A DNA stretch of 64,000 nt from Paraburkholderia sp. CNPSo 3272 (GTDB taxonomy: Bacteria > Pseudomonadota > Gammaproteobacteria > Burkholderiales > Burkholderiaceae), in NCBI RefSeq assembly GCF_024206495.1, contig NZ_JAMBPQ010000026.1:35660-99659 (forward strand), given 5' to 3'. Below the pieces are notes generated by a model. It searched no databases and was not told the origin of the DNA. It saw nothing but the letters and a program-made list of their open reading frames with translations. Positions 17,440-26,444 of this stretch are shown one piece after another. The translations under genes were made by a program, and so were the position numbers. Numbering within the stretch: position 1 is the stretch's first letter; each line of letters begins with the position of its first letter.

Positions 17440-17463
17440 AAAGCCGGCTTTCGCCGGCTCTTC
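17440..17463. terminator. Bidirectional terminator between TraB/GumN gene and DUF979 gene
   Basis: Stem AGCCGGC / GCCGGCT with a short loop, flanked on one side by AAAA and on the other by CTTCTT. The minus-strand read ends in TTTT, so it best serves the minus-strand pxp operon. Confidence 0.7.
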
Positions 17464-17486
17464 TTGCGAGCGCATGCGTACGCGGG

Positions 17487-18440
17487 TCAAAACCCGAACA
17501 CATTCAACAGCACGATATTCGCCACGAGGATGCCGAGCGCCGTCGGCACCTGCACGCGTATCACCGCGTTCTTGTCGGGCAGCTCCAGCAGCGCGGCGGG
17601 CACCATGTTGAAGTTCGCGGCCATCGGCGTCATGAGCGTGCCGCAGTAGCCCGAGAACATGCCGATGGCGGCCATCATCGCCGGATTGACGTGGAACACG
17701 CCCACCAGCACCGGTACGCCTACGCCGCCCGTCATCACCGGAAACGCGGCGAAGCCGTTGCCCATGATGATCGTGAAGAGCGCCATGCCCACGCAATAGA
17801 CCACGACGGCGACGAAGCGCACGTCCATGTTGATGTACGACGTCGTCACGTGCGCCACGGCCTTGCCCACGCCCGCGTCCGAGAACACGAGGCCGAGCAT
17901 GCCGAGCATCTGCGGCAGGACGGCGGCCCACGAGAGAGCGTCGACGAGTCGGCGCGTTTCCTTCATCGACTGGCCGACGCTGTCGCGCGTGATGATGCAG
18001 GCAATCGCGAGCGCGATCACGCAGCCAATGCCGAAGCCGATCAGCGTGACGTTCTTGGGGTCGAAGAGCGGCTTGCCGCCGAATACGAGATGGCTGGCCG
18101 CGAGCGTGAGCACGACGGTGATGACGGGAATGGTGAGCGCGGGCACGAAGAGCTTGTTGCCCAGTCGTTTCGCGCTGGCGATACGCGTTTCGAGCGCGAG
18201 CACCTTGGGCTTCGCGGCCGTCACGCCGCCGACGCCGGCGATCAGCGCCATGGCGAGCACGAGCACGCCCACGACTTCGGCGGGCAGCAAGTCGCCGACT
18301 AGAAAGATGAGCGCGTAGAGCAGCCAGAAGCCGCCCGCGGTGAAGCGGCGCGGATGCTCGCGGTCCATCACGATCATGCCGCCGACGATGAGCAGCACGA
18401 TGCCGAGCAGCCAGAAGAGCCAATTGAGGGTGAGCGTCAT
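17487..18440 (-). CDS. DUF979 family membrane protein (probable 5-oxoproline-linked transporter subunit)
   Basis: A 317-residue polytopic protein of the DUF979 family with roughly nine hydrophobic segments. It overlaps the upstream DUF969 gene by four bases (ATGA), the almost invariant pairing of these families. The two are commonly found beside pxpA/pxpB/pxpC genes, as here, and are therefore suspected to transport 5-oxoproline or a related pyrrolidone; this has not been shown to my knowledge. It is the last gene of the minus-strand operon and is followed by a terminator. Confidence 0.85.
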   Translation of the reverse strand: MTLTLNWLFWLLGIVLLIVGGMIVMDREHPRRFTAGGFWLLYALIFLVGDLLPAEVVGVLVLAMALIAGVGGVTAAKPKVLALETRIASAKRLGNKLFVPALTIPVITVVLTLAASHLVFGGKPLFDPKNVTLIGFGIGCVIALAIACIITRDSVGQSMKETRRLVDALSWAAVLPQMLGMLGLVFSDAGVGKAVAHVTTSYINMDVRFVAVVVYCVGMALFTIIMGNGFAAFPVMTGGVGVPVLVGVFHVNPAMMAAIGMFSGYCGTLMTPMAANFNMVPAALLELPDKNAVIRVQVPTALGILVANIVLLNVFGF

Positions 18441-19180
18441 GCTTCGTCTCCCTGTGCGCGGTTTGCAGCCTTGGCGTCGACCCCGTTGCGCATGGCGCCC
18501 AGTTCGCGTTCGAGTTTGCGGTCGAGCAGCCAGAGCCGGAAACCGTGAATCAGAAACGCGCAGATCGCCGTGGGTATGCCCCAGAACGCCACGTGGATCG
18601 GCTCGACCGAAACGCCCGCTTCCTTGAGCAGCGTGACCATCAGCACGATGGCGCCGAACGCGACGAAGATGTCCTCGCCAAAGAAGAGACCCACGTTGTC
18701 GGTCGCGGCCGAGTAGGCGCGCAGCTTGTAGCGCACGGCGTCGGAGAGCTTGCCGAAGCGGTTTTCGGTGGCGCCTTCGGCCATCGGCGCGATGAGCGGG
18801 CGCACCATCTGCGGATGGCCGCCGAGGCCCGTCAAGCCGACGGCGGCGGTCAGCTCGCGCACGAGCAAATAGACGACGAGCAGACGCCCGGCGGTGGCCG
18901 CCTTGATGCTGCCGATCCAGATCTGCGCGCGCTCACGCAGGCCGTGGCGCTCGAGCAGCCCGATCACGGCGAGCGGCAACAGGATGATGAGGGGAATGTT
19001 GCGGGTCTTGATGAAGCCGGTGCCGATGGCGGCGAGAATCTTCGCGACCGGAAAGCCGCCGGCGAAACCAGTGACGACGGCCGCCGCGGCGACGATCAGC
19101 ATCGGATTGAAGCGTAACAGGAAGCCGGCGATGATGACGGCCACGCCGATCAGCGGCCATAAGTTGACGGTGCTCTGCAT
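18437..19180 (-). CDS. DUF969 family membrane protein (partner of DUF979)
   Basis: A 247-residue polytopic protein of the DUF969 family; hydrophobic segments begin at LWPLIGVAVIIAGFLLRF, and the conserved region GLGGHPQMVRPLIAPMAEGA is visible in the middle. The start is ATG complementary to 19178-19180 with GGAGAT before it; the longer open frame upstream runs through a short tandem repeat and is rejected. It is co-transcribed with DUF979 and lies downstream of pxpA. Confidence 0.86.
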   Translation of the reverse strand: MQSTVNLWPLIGVAVIIAGFLLRFNPMLIVAAAAVVTGFAGGFPVAKILAAIGTGFIKTRNIPLIILLPLAVIGLLERHGLRERAQIWIGSIKAATAGRLLVVYLLVRELTAAVGLTGLGGHPQMVRPLIAPMAEGATENRFGKLSDAVRYKLRAYSAATDNVGLFFGEDIFVAFGAIVLMVTLLKEAGVSVEPIHVAFWGIPTAICAFLIHGFRLWLLDRKLERELGAMRNGVDAKAANRAQGDEA

Positions 19181-19260
19181 GTGGATCTCCAAACGTATTG
19201 GCTTGTCATTGATTGCCGCGGATAGCGGCGTTGACTTCACGGCTCTGATGGCCGTTCGCA

Positions 19261-19310
19261 CAACTACGAACCTGCTGGGTGCAACTACGAACCTGCTCGG
19301 TACAACTACG
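19261..19310. repeat. 21-bp short tandem repeat
   Basis: Two full units beginning CAACTACGAACCTGCT (19261-19281 and 19282-19302, differing at two positions) are followed by a partial third (CAACTACG, 19303-19310). It lies in the 240-bp gap between pxpA and the DUF969 gene. It has no coding support. Confidence 0.9.
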
Positions 19311-19420
19311 CCTGGCAAGCTTGCGCTGCCGGGGGATTGCCTTGTGAAAACCTTCGGTGATACGGCTCGAGCGGCGCGCGGCGCATGCCGCGCGCTTTGC
19401 TGCGTTAAAACTTGCGCGCG

Positions 19421-20176
19421 TCAGGCTTCGCCGGCCCCCGCCGCGCGCACGCCGATGCCTGCGTCGTCGAGCGCCGTGCGAATGCGCCGCGCGAATGCGA
19501 GCGCATGCGGGCCGTCGCCGTGCAGGCAAATGGTCTGCGCATTGAGCGGCACCCAGGCGCCGTTGACGGCCTGCACGCGCTGCTCGCGGATCATCGCGAG
19601 CGTGCGTGCGAGCACGGTGTCTTCGTCGTCGAGCAACGCGCCCGGCTCGCTGCGCGGCACGAGCGAGCCGTCCGCGCGATAGCCGCGGTCGGCGAACACT
19701 TCCTCGATCGCGACGAGCCCTGCCTCGCGCGCCGCCGTCACGAGGCCGCTGCCCGCGAGCGCGAACACCGTCACGGACGGATCGAAGTCGTGCACCGCGG
19801 AGACGATGGCCTCGGCGATCTGCGGGTCACGCGCGGCCTGGTTGTAGAGCGCGCCGTGCGGCTTCACGTGGGCGATGCGGCCGCCTTCGGCCTGGGCGAT
19901 GGCGGAGAGCGCGCCGAGCTGATACAGCACGCCCGCGTAGATTTCCTCGGGCGGCAGGTTCATCTCCTTGCGGCCGAAGTTCTCGGGGTCGTTGAAGCTC
20001 GGATGCGCGCCGATCGACACGCCTTTCTCCACGGCCCAGCGCACGCATTCGCGCATGGCGTTGGCGCCGCCCGCGTGCCAGCCGCACGCGATGTTGGCGG
20101 AGCTCACGAGGTCGAGCAGCGCCTCGTCGGAGCCGCAGCCTTCGCCGAGATCGGCGTTCAGATCGATGGTGGTCAT
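19421..20176 (-). CDS. pxpA: 5-oxoprolinase subunit PxpA (LamB/YcsF family)
   Basis: A 251-residue member of the LamB/YcsF family with the N-terminal signature DLNADLGEGCGSDEALL, IACGWHAGG and KPHGALYNQA. In E. coli and Bacillus, PxpA with PxpB and PxpC forms an ATP-dependent 5-oxoprolinase that converts 5-oxoproline to glutamate. All three subunits are encoded here in the order B, C, A on the minus strand. Active site details of the family are only partly known. Confidence 0.93.
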   Translation of the reverse strand: MTTIDLNADLGEGCGSDEALLDLVSSANIACGWHAGGANAMRECVRWAVEKGVSIGAHPSFNDPENFGRKEMNLPPEEIYAGVLYQLGALSAIAQAEGGRIAHVKPHGALYNQAARDPQIAEAIVSAVHDFDPSVTVFALAGSGLVTAAREAGLVAIEEVFADRGYRADGSLVPRSEPGALLDDEDTVLARTLAMIREQRVQAVNGAWVPLNAQTICLHGDGPHALAFARRIRTALDDAGIGVRAAGAGEA

Positions 20177-20220
20177 GATGTGTTCCTCTTGCTGCTCGTC
20201 TTACCGATGGTGCTTGAAAA

Positions 20221-21288
20221 TCACGCGCTCGCGGCCGCGTTCGCGCGGCGGCTCGCAAGGCGTTCGTCGTGCATGGCGATCGCGGTGTCGATCTGCCGCA
20301 AATACGCTCGTTCCTCTTCCAGCGCCACACGCGCGGCGGCCGGCGTCGCTTCCACGAAACGCACGCCCCCCGTGAGCCGCACCTGGGCGAGCTTCCACCA
20401 GTCGGCGCGAATCACGGAGCCAATCTTCGGGTAGCCGCCCGTGGTCTGCGCGTCGGCCATCAGCACGATGGGCTGGCCGCTCGGCGGCACCTGGATCGTG
20501 CCCGGCAGCACCGCGTGCGAGAGCAGATCCGCGCCGTTCTCGCGCGCGAGCGGCGTTCCCGTGAGCCGAAAGCCCATGCGGTTGCTGTTGGGCGTGATCT
20601 GCCATTCATCGGACCAGAGCGCGCGCTGCGCCTCGGGTGTGAAGCTGTCGTACTCGGGGCCGCGCAGCACGCGCACGGGCACGGCCCAGGCCATGCCGTC
20701 CGGATGGCGTCCGCGCCGGTGATGCGGCTCGTCCGCGAGCGCGAAGTTGCACCACACGGGCGCCTTCACGCCGAAGGCCGGCGCGCCGGGGTCGAGCGCG
20801 GCGCGCTCGCGGCCAGGCGCGAACGAGGCGCCCGTGGCGAGGCGGTCGCCGTCCTTGAGCGCGCGGCCCGCGAGGCCGCCGAAGCCCGCCGCGAGGTCGG
20901 TGCTGCGCGAGCCGAGCATGGGCAGCACGTCGACGCCGCCGGCCACGCAGACATAGGCGCGCATGCCGCGCTTCGCGCCGTTCAGCACGAGTTCCTCGCC
21001 GGCGGCCACGGGCAGGCTCCACCACGACCAGACCGGGCGGGCGCCGAGCGTCGCGCCGAAGTCGGTGCCGGTGATGGCGATGCGTGTGGCGCGCGCGAAA
21101 CGCAGGGCGACAGGGCCGAAGGTGATTTCCACGCCGGCGGCGTCGGCCCGGTTGCCGACGAGGCGGTTGCCCACTTCGAGCGCGAGCGTATCGAGCGCGC
21201 CGCCGGTGGCGACGCCCAGATGCCGGTAGCCGGGGCGGCCGAGATCCTGGACCGTGGTGAGCAGGCCCGCGCGCAGTACTTCGATCAT
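20221..21288 (-). CDS. pxpC: 5-oxoprolinase subunit PxpC (KipA / biotin-dependent carboxyltransferase family)
   Basis: A 355-residue protein with the family N-terminus VLRAGLLTTVQDLGRPGYRHLGV and the later conserved MGFRLTGTPL and VPPSGQPIVLMADAQTTGGYP segments. It is the KipA-like (AHS2) subunit of the 5-oxoprolinase complex. Its start overlaps the pxpB stop by four bases, so the two are translationally coupled. Confidence 0.93.
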   Translation of the reverse strand: MIEVLRAGLLTTVQDLGRPGYRHLGVATGGALDTLALEVGNRLVGNRADAAGVEITFGPVALRFARATRIAITGTDFGATLGARPVWSWWSLPVAAGEELVLNGAKRGMRAYVCVAGGVDVLPMLGSRSTDLAAGFGGLAGRALKDGDRLATGASFAPGRERAALDPGAPAFGVKAPVWCNFALADEPHHRRGRHPDGMAWAVPVRVLRGPEYDSFTPEAQRALWSDEWQITPNSNRMGFRLTGTPLARENGADLLSHAVLPGTIQVPPSGQPIVLMADAQTTGGYPKIGSVIRADWWKLAQVRLTGGVRFVEATPAAARVALEEERAYLRQIDTAIAMHDERLASRRANAAASA

Positions 21289-21944
21289 GCGTGGAGCTCC
21301 GCGATGGTGAAACGCACGCGGTCGCCTGGCATGAGCAGCGAAGGCGGATTGCGCGAAGGGTCGAACAGCTTCGCGGCGGTGCGGCCGATCAGTTGCCAGC
21401 CGCCTGGCGAGGCGGCCGGATAAATGCCCGTCTGCTCTCCGCCAATGCCCACCGATCCGGCCGGGACGGCCAGGCGCGGCTCGCGGCGGCGCGGCGTGTG
21501 CAGCGCGGGTTCGAGGCCGCCGAGATAGGCGAAGCCGGGCTGAAAGCCGAGGAAGAACACCGTATAGACGCCCGCCGCATGGCGCGCGGCGACGTCGGCG
21601 GCCGCAAGCGCGCAGTGCTGCGCGACCGCTTCGAGATCGGGGCCGTCTTCACCGCCGTAGACCACCGGGACCTCGACTTCGCGGCCTGCCGCGCTCGCGT
21701 CCTCGGCCTCGCTCCAGGCATCGCGCAGGGCGAGCGCGAGCGCCGCGGCGTCGGCCGAGAGCGGATCGAAGGTGATCGTCAGGTTGTTCATGCCGGGCAC
21801 CACTTCGCGCACCGGCGCCCAGCCGCGCGCGAGCGCGGCCACCGCCCAGACGCGGCGCTGGACCTCGAGCGTGGCGGGCGGCGGCGCTTCGCAGACGAGC
21901 GCTTCGTCACCGAGAGGAAAAATGCGAGGGTAAGAATTCGGCAT
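21285..21944 (-). CDS. pxpB: 5-oxoprolinase subunit PxpB (KipI / AHS1 family)
   Basis: A 219-residue KipI-type protein with PLGDEALVCE near the N-terminus, the central VFFLGFQPGFAYLGGL and the closing VGIGGEQTGIYPAASPGGWQLIGRT motif. The start is ATG complementary to 21942-21944; upstream in-frame residues do not resemble the family. It is the first gene of the pxp operon and is divergent from the MarR-like regulator, with about 205 bp between the starts. Confidence 0.93.
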   Translation of the reverse strand: MPNSYPRIFPLGDEALVCEAPPPATLEVQRRVWAVAALARGWAPVREVVPGMNNLTITFDPLSADAAALALALRDAWSEAEDASAAGREVEVPVVYGGEDGPDLEAVAQHCALAAADVAARHAAGVYTVFFLGFQPGFAYLGGLEPALHTPRRREPRLAVPAGSVGIGGEQTGIYPAASPGGWQLIGRTAAKLFDPSRNPPSLLMPGDRVRFTIAELHA

Positions 21945-22030
21945 GTTGGATCGATCAGGGGACGGTTCGACCGGTCGAGAATTGGGCGCATCGGGACGGC
22001 CGGTGCCGTTCCTTCCTAGCGTACATTGTC

Positions 22031-22041
22031 GATAAATTATC
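22031..22041. promoter_or_regulatory. Palindrome, candidate operator of the pxp/MarR divergent region
   Basis: GATAA-A-TTATC is a perfect 11-bp palindrome. The half AAATTATC is repeated at 22045-22052. It lies in an AT-rich patch (about 22025-22060) that contrasts with the surrounding GC-rich DNA, between the start codons of pxpB and the regulator. A MarR-type dimer is a plausible binder; this is inference. Confidence 0.45.
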
Positions 22042-22149
22042 CACAAATTATCAATAAGCGTTTTCGCCAGGCGCACGGCAAACGCGCTGCATTTACACTC
22101 ACGCCACGCCGCTTTGCCTTTTCGAACACCGACTACCGGGTTATCTGCC

Positions 22150-22662
22150 ATGTCGCGCCAGCCGACCAAGATCGTTTCGTCCGAACATCTCGTCTCCGAG
22201 TCGAGCGCCGAGCTTTCCGAGTTCGAGTACGCGCTCATCATGGCGAGCAATGCGTTCAACCGCTGGATGGTGCGCTGCATGTCGGCGGCGGGGGTGAAGG
22301 ACATGACGCCGATCGAGGTGTCGCTGCTCCATCACGTCGGCCATCGCGAGCGGCGCAAAAAGCTCGCGGATATCTGCTTCGTGCTCAATATCGAGGACAC
22401 GCACGTGGCCACGTATGCGTTGAAGAAGCTCGTCTCAAGAGGGTATGTAAAAAGCGAAAAGACCGGCAAGGAAGTCTTCTTTTCGGTCACGCCGGAGGGC
22501 CAGGCGCTGTGCCTGCGCTATCGCGACGTGCGCGAGAGTTGCCTCATCGCGACGCTCAAGGAAAGCGGCCTCACGAACCAGCAGATCGGCGACGCCGCGC
22601 AACTCATGCGCAATGCGTCGGGGCTCTACGACACGGCCGCGCGCGCGGCGGCCTCGCTCTGA
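22150..22662 (+). CDS. MarR-type winged helix transcriptional regulator
   Basis: A 170-residue protein with a winged helix region from about residue 50 to 125: MTPIEVSLLHHVGHRERRKKLADICFVL-type first helices, then recognition region THVATYALKKLV and a wing ending in KEVFFSVTPEG. This matches the winged-helix MarR-like regulators found next to 5-oxoprolinase and allophanate hydrolase-type genes. ATG 22150 is chosen because upstream residues are not family-like. It is divergent from pxpB and probably controls it. Confidence 0.85.
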   Translation: MSRQPTKIVSSEHLVSESSAELSEFEYALIMASNAFNRWMVRCMSAAGVKDMTPIEVSLLHHVGHRERRKKLADICFVLNIEDTHVATYALKKLVSRGYVKSEKTGKEVFFSVTPEGQALCLRYRDVRESCLIATLKESGLTNQQIGDAAQLMRNASGLYDTAARAAASL

Positions 22663-22677
22663 GCAGCCAACGCGCTT

Positions 22678-23292
22678 TCAGCGCTCGCGTGAACGCTGGC
22701 AAAGATGCGTGGCCGCTTCGGTCAAAACGGCGTCGAGCGGCAGGTCGTGCGCCTCGCGCGCAAGCACGCCGTCGTCGATGCGGCATGCTTCATACGCAAT
22801 GCCAACTGTGACGGGCAACGCAACGCCCGGCCATGCGGCCAGCGTGCGGTCGTAGTAGCCGCCGCCGTAACCGAGGCGATAGCCGTCGCGATCGAAACCC
22901 ACGCAGGGCACGAGGAGAAGATCGGGCACGATCACTTGCTGCGCTTGCGGCTCGAGGATTCCGTGATGGCCTTCGCGCATCGGTGCATCGGGCGTCCAGG
23001 CGTGAAAGACGAGCGGCGTATGGCGCTCGGGAATGGCGGGCAGGGCGGCGCGGCGTGACGCATCGGCGGCGAGCCAGGCAGTGATCCAGGCGCGCGCATC
23101 GAACTCGCCGCGCAAGGGCCAGTAGAACCCGATCGAGAGCGGTGAAAATTGCGCGACGAGCGCATCGAGTCGAGCCGCGAGTGCCGCACCGATTGCCACG
23201 TCGGAAGCGGCTTCAATTCGCCGAGGAAGCAGCCTTGCACGCCAGTCCTTTTTGGATTCCGTGTGAGGGTTGCATGCTATGCTTGGGTTCAC
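22678..23292 (-). CDS. 5-formyltetrahydrofolate cyclo-ligase
   Basis: Converts 5-formyl-THF to 5,10-methenyl-THF with ATP. The 204-residue protein shows the family motif GYRLGYGGGYYDRTLA near residue 145 and the C-terminal IAYEACRI region. No ATG is available near the expected N-terminus; a GTG complementary to 23290-23292, preceded by GGAG at 6-bp spacing, fits the usual length. A longer frame exists but overlaps the divergent transglycosylase gene. The homologue in E. coli is YgfA. Confidence 0.88.
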   Translation of the reverse strand: MNPSIACNPHTESKKDWRARLLPRRIEAASDVAIGAALAARLDALVAQFSPLSIGFYWPLRGEFDARAWITAWLAADASRRAALPAIPERHTPLVFHAWTPDAPMREGHHGILEPQAQQVIVPDLLLVPCVGFDRDGYRLGYGGGYYDRTLAAWPGVALPVTVGIAYEACRIDDGVLAREAHDLPLDAVLTEAATHLCQRSRER

Positions 23293-23312
23293 CTCGCGCT
23301 CCAGAAATAACG

Positions 23313-25286
23313 ATGTCCAAACGCCTTGTCCGAGTATATCGCGTGGTCGGTCTCGCACTGACTGCCGCGGCACTCGTAGCATGCAGCACGGCGGACGCCG
23401 TGCGCCCCGTCGCACTGCCCGTAGGCGCAGTCCTTTCCAGTGACGATCAGACTTTCATCCAGCTTCGCGAAGCCGCGCGCAACAACGATCCGGCGCGCGC
23501 CGCGCAACTCGCTGCGATGATTCCGGATTACCCGGCGCCGTCGTACCTCGAATACTTTCAGCTCAAGCCGCAGCTGTTCGATTCGCAGGGCCATGCGCGC
23601 ATCGACGCGCCCGATGCGCCGGTGCTGTCGTTCCTCCAGCGCTACGACGGCCAGGCGATCGCCGACCGCATGCGCAACGACTATCTGACCGTGCTCGGGG
23701 CGCGCCACGACTGGGCGAACTTCGACCAGCAATATTCGCGCTTCGTGCTTAACGACGACACGCAGGTGAAGTGCTACGCGCTGGAGTCGCGCGCGGCGCG
23801 CGGCGAGAACGTCGCGAACGACGCGCGTGCGCTGCTCACGGAGCCGCGCTATTACGGCGACGGCTGCGTCGATCTCATCACCGCGCTTGCCATCAAAGGC
23901 CAGTTCTCGAGCGATGACGTGTGGCAGCAGATCCGCCTCGCCTACGAGCAGAACCAGACCTCGACCGGCGCGAAGCTGCTCGACGGCCTTTCGCAGCGCC
24001 CCGACCCGACCGCGTTCAGCCAGGCCGTGAGTACGCCGCCGCTCACGCTCGCGCAAGGCGTTACCGCCGACCCGCAGTCGCACCAGCTCGCGCTACTCGC
24101 CGTCACCGTGATGGCGGCCAACGATCCGGCCATGGCGGCGGCCACCTTCGCCACCGTCGCACCCCAGCTCAGTTCGCCGGAGCGCGCGACAGGCTGGGGC
24201 ACGATCGGCTATCAAGGGGCGTTGAAGCGCCTGCCCGCTTCGCTCGGCTGGTATCGCCTCTCGGCCAATGCGCCTCTCTCGAACCCGGCCTACGAATGGC
24301 GTACGCGCGCCGCGCTGCTGGGCGGCGACTGGACCATGGTGCGCTGGTCGATCGAACAGATGCCGGCCGCGCTGCGCGCGCAGCCGTCGTGGGTGTACTG
24401 GCACGCACGCGCGCTCAAGCAGGCCGGCGAAGCGGGCGCAGCGAACCAGGAATTCGCGTCGATTTCGCAGGGCTATAACTTCTACGGCCAGCTCGCCACC
24501 GAAGAACTCGGCCAGAAGATCACCATCCCGCCGAAGACCACGGTGAGCGACGCGGACATCGCCCAGGCTGCGCAAACGCCGGGCTTCGCGCTCGCGCAGC
24601 GCTTCTATGCGCTCAATCTGCGGCTCGAAGGCAATCGCGAATGGAACTGGCCGCTGCGCGGCATGAGCGATCGGCAACTGCTCGCCGTCGCCGAATACGC
24701 GAAGCGCATCCAGCTGCTCGATCGCACCGTCAACACGGCCGACCGCACGCAAACGGAGCACGACTTCTCGCTGCGCTATCTCGCGCCGTTCCGCGACGTC
24801 GTGGAGCGCGACGCGCAAACCAACGGCCTCGACATCGAATGGGCCTACGGCCTGATTCGCCAGGAATCGCGTTTCATTCTCAATGCGAAGTCGGGCGTGG
24901 GCGCGAGCGGCCTCATGCAGATCATGCCGGCCACGGCGCAGATGGTGGCGAAGAAGATCGGCCTCGGGCCCCTGTCGCGCGACCAGCTCAACGATCTCGA
25001 CACCAATATCCTGCTCGGAACGAACTATTTGTCGATGATCTACAATCAGTTCGACGGCTCTGCTGTGCTCGCCACCGCGGGCTACAACGCCGGGCCGGGC
25101 CGCCCGCGCGCATGGCGCCAGACTTTGCAGGGCGGCGTCGAGGGCGCCATCTTCGCGGAAACCATTCCGTTTCAGGAAACCCGCGATTACGTAAAAAACG
25201 TGTTGTCGAACACGGTCTACTATGCGGCGCTGTTCGAGGGCCGTCCGCAATCGCTGAAGGCGCGTCTCGGCTATATCTCGCCGTAA
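23313..25286 (+). CDS. Soluble-type lytic murein transglycosylase (Slt family), probable lipoprotein
   Basis: A 657-residue periplasmic enzyme that cleaves peptidoglycan glycan strands to 1,6-anhydro muropeptides. The N-terminus has a lipobox (LVAC-S at about residue 22), then an alpha-helical superhelical region, and a C-terminal SLT domain from about residue 480 with GLIRQESRF (catalytic Glu), GLMQIMPATA and AGYNAGPGR. ATG 23313 is chosen because it begins a clean signal sequence. It is divergent from the cyclo-ligase gene with only 20 bp between starts. Confidence 0.93.
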   Translation: MSKRLVRVYRVVGLALTAAALVACSTADAVRPVALPVGAVLSSDDQTFIQLREAARNNDPARAAQLAAMIPDYPAPSYLEYFQLKPQLFDSQGHARIDAPDAPVLSFLQRYDGQAIADRMRNDYLTVLGARHDWANFDQQYSRFVLNDDTQVKCYALESRAARGENVANDARALLTEPRYYGDGCVDLITALAIKGQFSSDDVWQQIRLAYEQNQTSTGAKLLDGLSQRPDPTAFSQAVSTPPLTLAQGVTADPQSHQLALLAVTVMAANDPAMAAATFATVAPQLSSPERATGWGTIGYQGALKRLPASLGWYRLSANAPLSNPAYEWRTRAALLGGDWTMVRWSIEQMPAALRAQPSWVYWHARALKQAGEAGAANQEFASISQGYNFYGQLATEELGQKITIPPKTTVSDADIAQAAQTPGFALAQRFYALNLRLEGNREWNWPLRGMSDRQLLAVAEYAKRIQLLDRTVNTADRTQTEHDFSLRYLAPFRDVVERDAQTNGLDIEWAYGLIRQESRFILNAKSGVGASGLMQIMPATAQMVAKKIGLGPLSRDQLNDLDTNILLGTNYLSMIYNQFDGSAVLATAGYNAGPGRPRAWRQTLQGGVEGAIFAETIPFQETRDYVKNVLSNTVYYAALFEGRPQSLKARLGYISP

Positions 25287-25433
25287 GCGCCGGGCCGCTG
25301 GGCCGCGCCGCTTCCCTTCATACGGAAACCGCGCGGCGTGACGGCACGCTGCGTGCTCCGTTGTCTGATTGGCGCGCTGCGGGACGAACCGGACCTCGTA
25401 CGCGGCGGCGCCGTCTGCCCGAGGAGGTCGAAG

Positions 25434-26390
25434 ATGCGACATCAAGCCATTGCGGTCATCGGCGGTTCGGGATTCATCGGCAGCCATCTCGTCAACGCGC
25501 TCGTCGAGGCGGGCAAGGACGTGCGCGTCGCCACCCGACGCCGCTACAACGCCCGCCATCTCACCCTGCTGCCCGTCGACGTGATCGAGGCCGATGTGTC
25601 CGATCCGGTCGCGCTCGCGGCGTTCGTCGAAAACGCGGACGCGGTCATCAATCTTGTCGGCACGCTCAACGGCGGGCGCGGCGATCCCTACGGCCCCGGC
25701 TTCGCGAAGCTGCACGTCGACTTGCCGACGAAGATCGTCGCCGCCTGCGAGGGCAAGGGCGTGCATCGCCTGATCCACGTGAGCGCCCTCGGCGCCGACC
25801 CGCGCGGGCCGAGCATGTACCTGCGCTCCAAGGGCGACGGCGAGAAAGCCGTGCACGCGGCCCCGGCGCTCGCCACGACCATCTTCCGGCCTTCCGTCGT
25901 GTTCGGTCCCGAGGACACCTTTCTCAACCGTTTCGCGCTCCTGCAGCGGCTCTTCCCGATGATCCCGCTCGCCATGCCCGAGGCGAAGTTCCAGCCGGTG
26001 TTCGTGGGCGATGTGTCGAAGGCGATCGTCAACGTGCTCGATCTCGACGCCGCGAGCGGGCACACTTACGAACTCGGCGGCCCGACGGTCTACACGCTCG
26101 AACAGTTGCTGCAGTATTGCGGGGAAGTGGTGGGCCGGCACGCGCGCATCGTGCGGCTGCCCGACGCGTTTGGCCGCCTGCAGGCGCTCTCGTTCGAAAT
26201 GGCGCCGGGCGTGCCGGTCCTCACGCGCGATAATCTGGATTCGATGAAGGTGGACAGCGTGCTGACCGGGCCGCTCGCCCCCGAGCTCGATATCGAGCCC
26301 GCGAGCATCGAGACGATCGCGCCGCTCTATCTCGCCGACGCCTCGCTGCGTTCGCGGCTGAACATCTTTCGCGCCAGTGCCGGCCGATAG
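25434..26390 (+). CDS. NAD(P)-binding SDR-type protein, complex I NDUFA9-like
   Basis: A 318-residue extended/atypical SDR protein with the N-terminal nucleotide-binding motif GGSGFIGSHL at residues 9-18 and the VINLVGTL segment. The YxxxK pair is not canonical (an MYLRSKGDGE stretch takes its place), typical of the NDUFA9-like atypical SDR subgroup often annotated as NADH dehydrogenase-associated or NmrA-like. The start at 25434 follows a strong GAGGAGG site. It lies downstream of the transglycosylase gene. Function unknown beyond NAD(P) binding. Confidence 0.85.
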   Translation: MRHQAIAVIGGSGFIGSHLVNALVEAGKDVRVATRRRYNARHLTLLPVDVIEADVSDPVALAAFVENADAVINLVGTLNGGRGDPYGPGFAKLHVDLPTKIVAACEGKGVHRLIHVSALGADPRGPSMYLRSKGDGEKAVHAAPALATTIFRPSVVFGPEDTFLNRFALLQRLFPMIPLAMPEAKFQPVFVGDVSKAIVNVLDLDAASGHTYELGGPTVYTLEQLLQYCGEVVGRHARIVRLPDAFGRLQALSFEMAPGVPVLTRDNLDSMKVDSVLTGPLAPELDIEPASIETIAPLYLADASLRSRLNIFRASAGR

Positions 26391-26444
26391 CCGTAAGCGG
26401 ACTATCAGCCGGCGCTTATTCAACTCACAACGGTCATTGGAACA

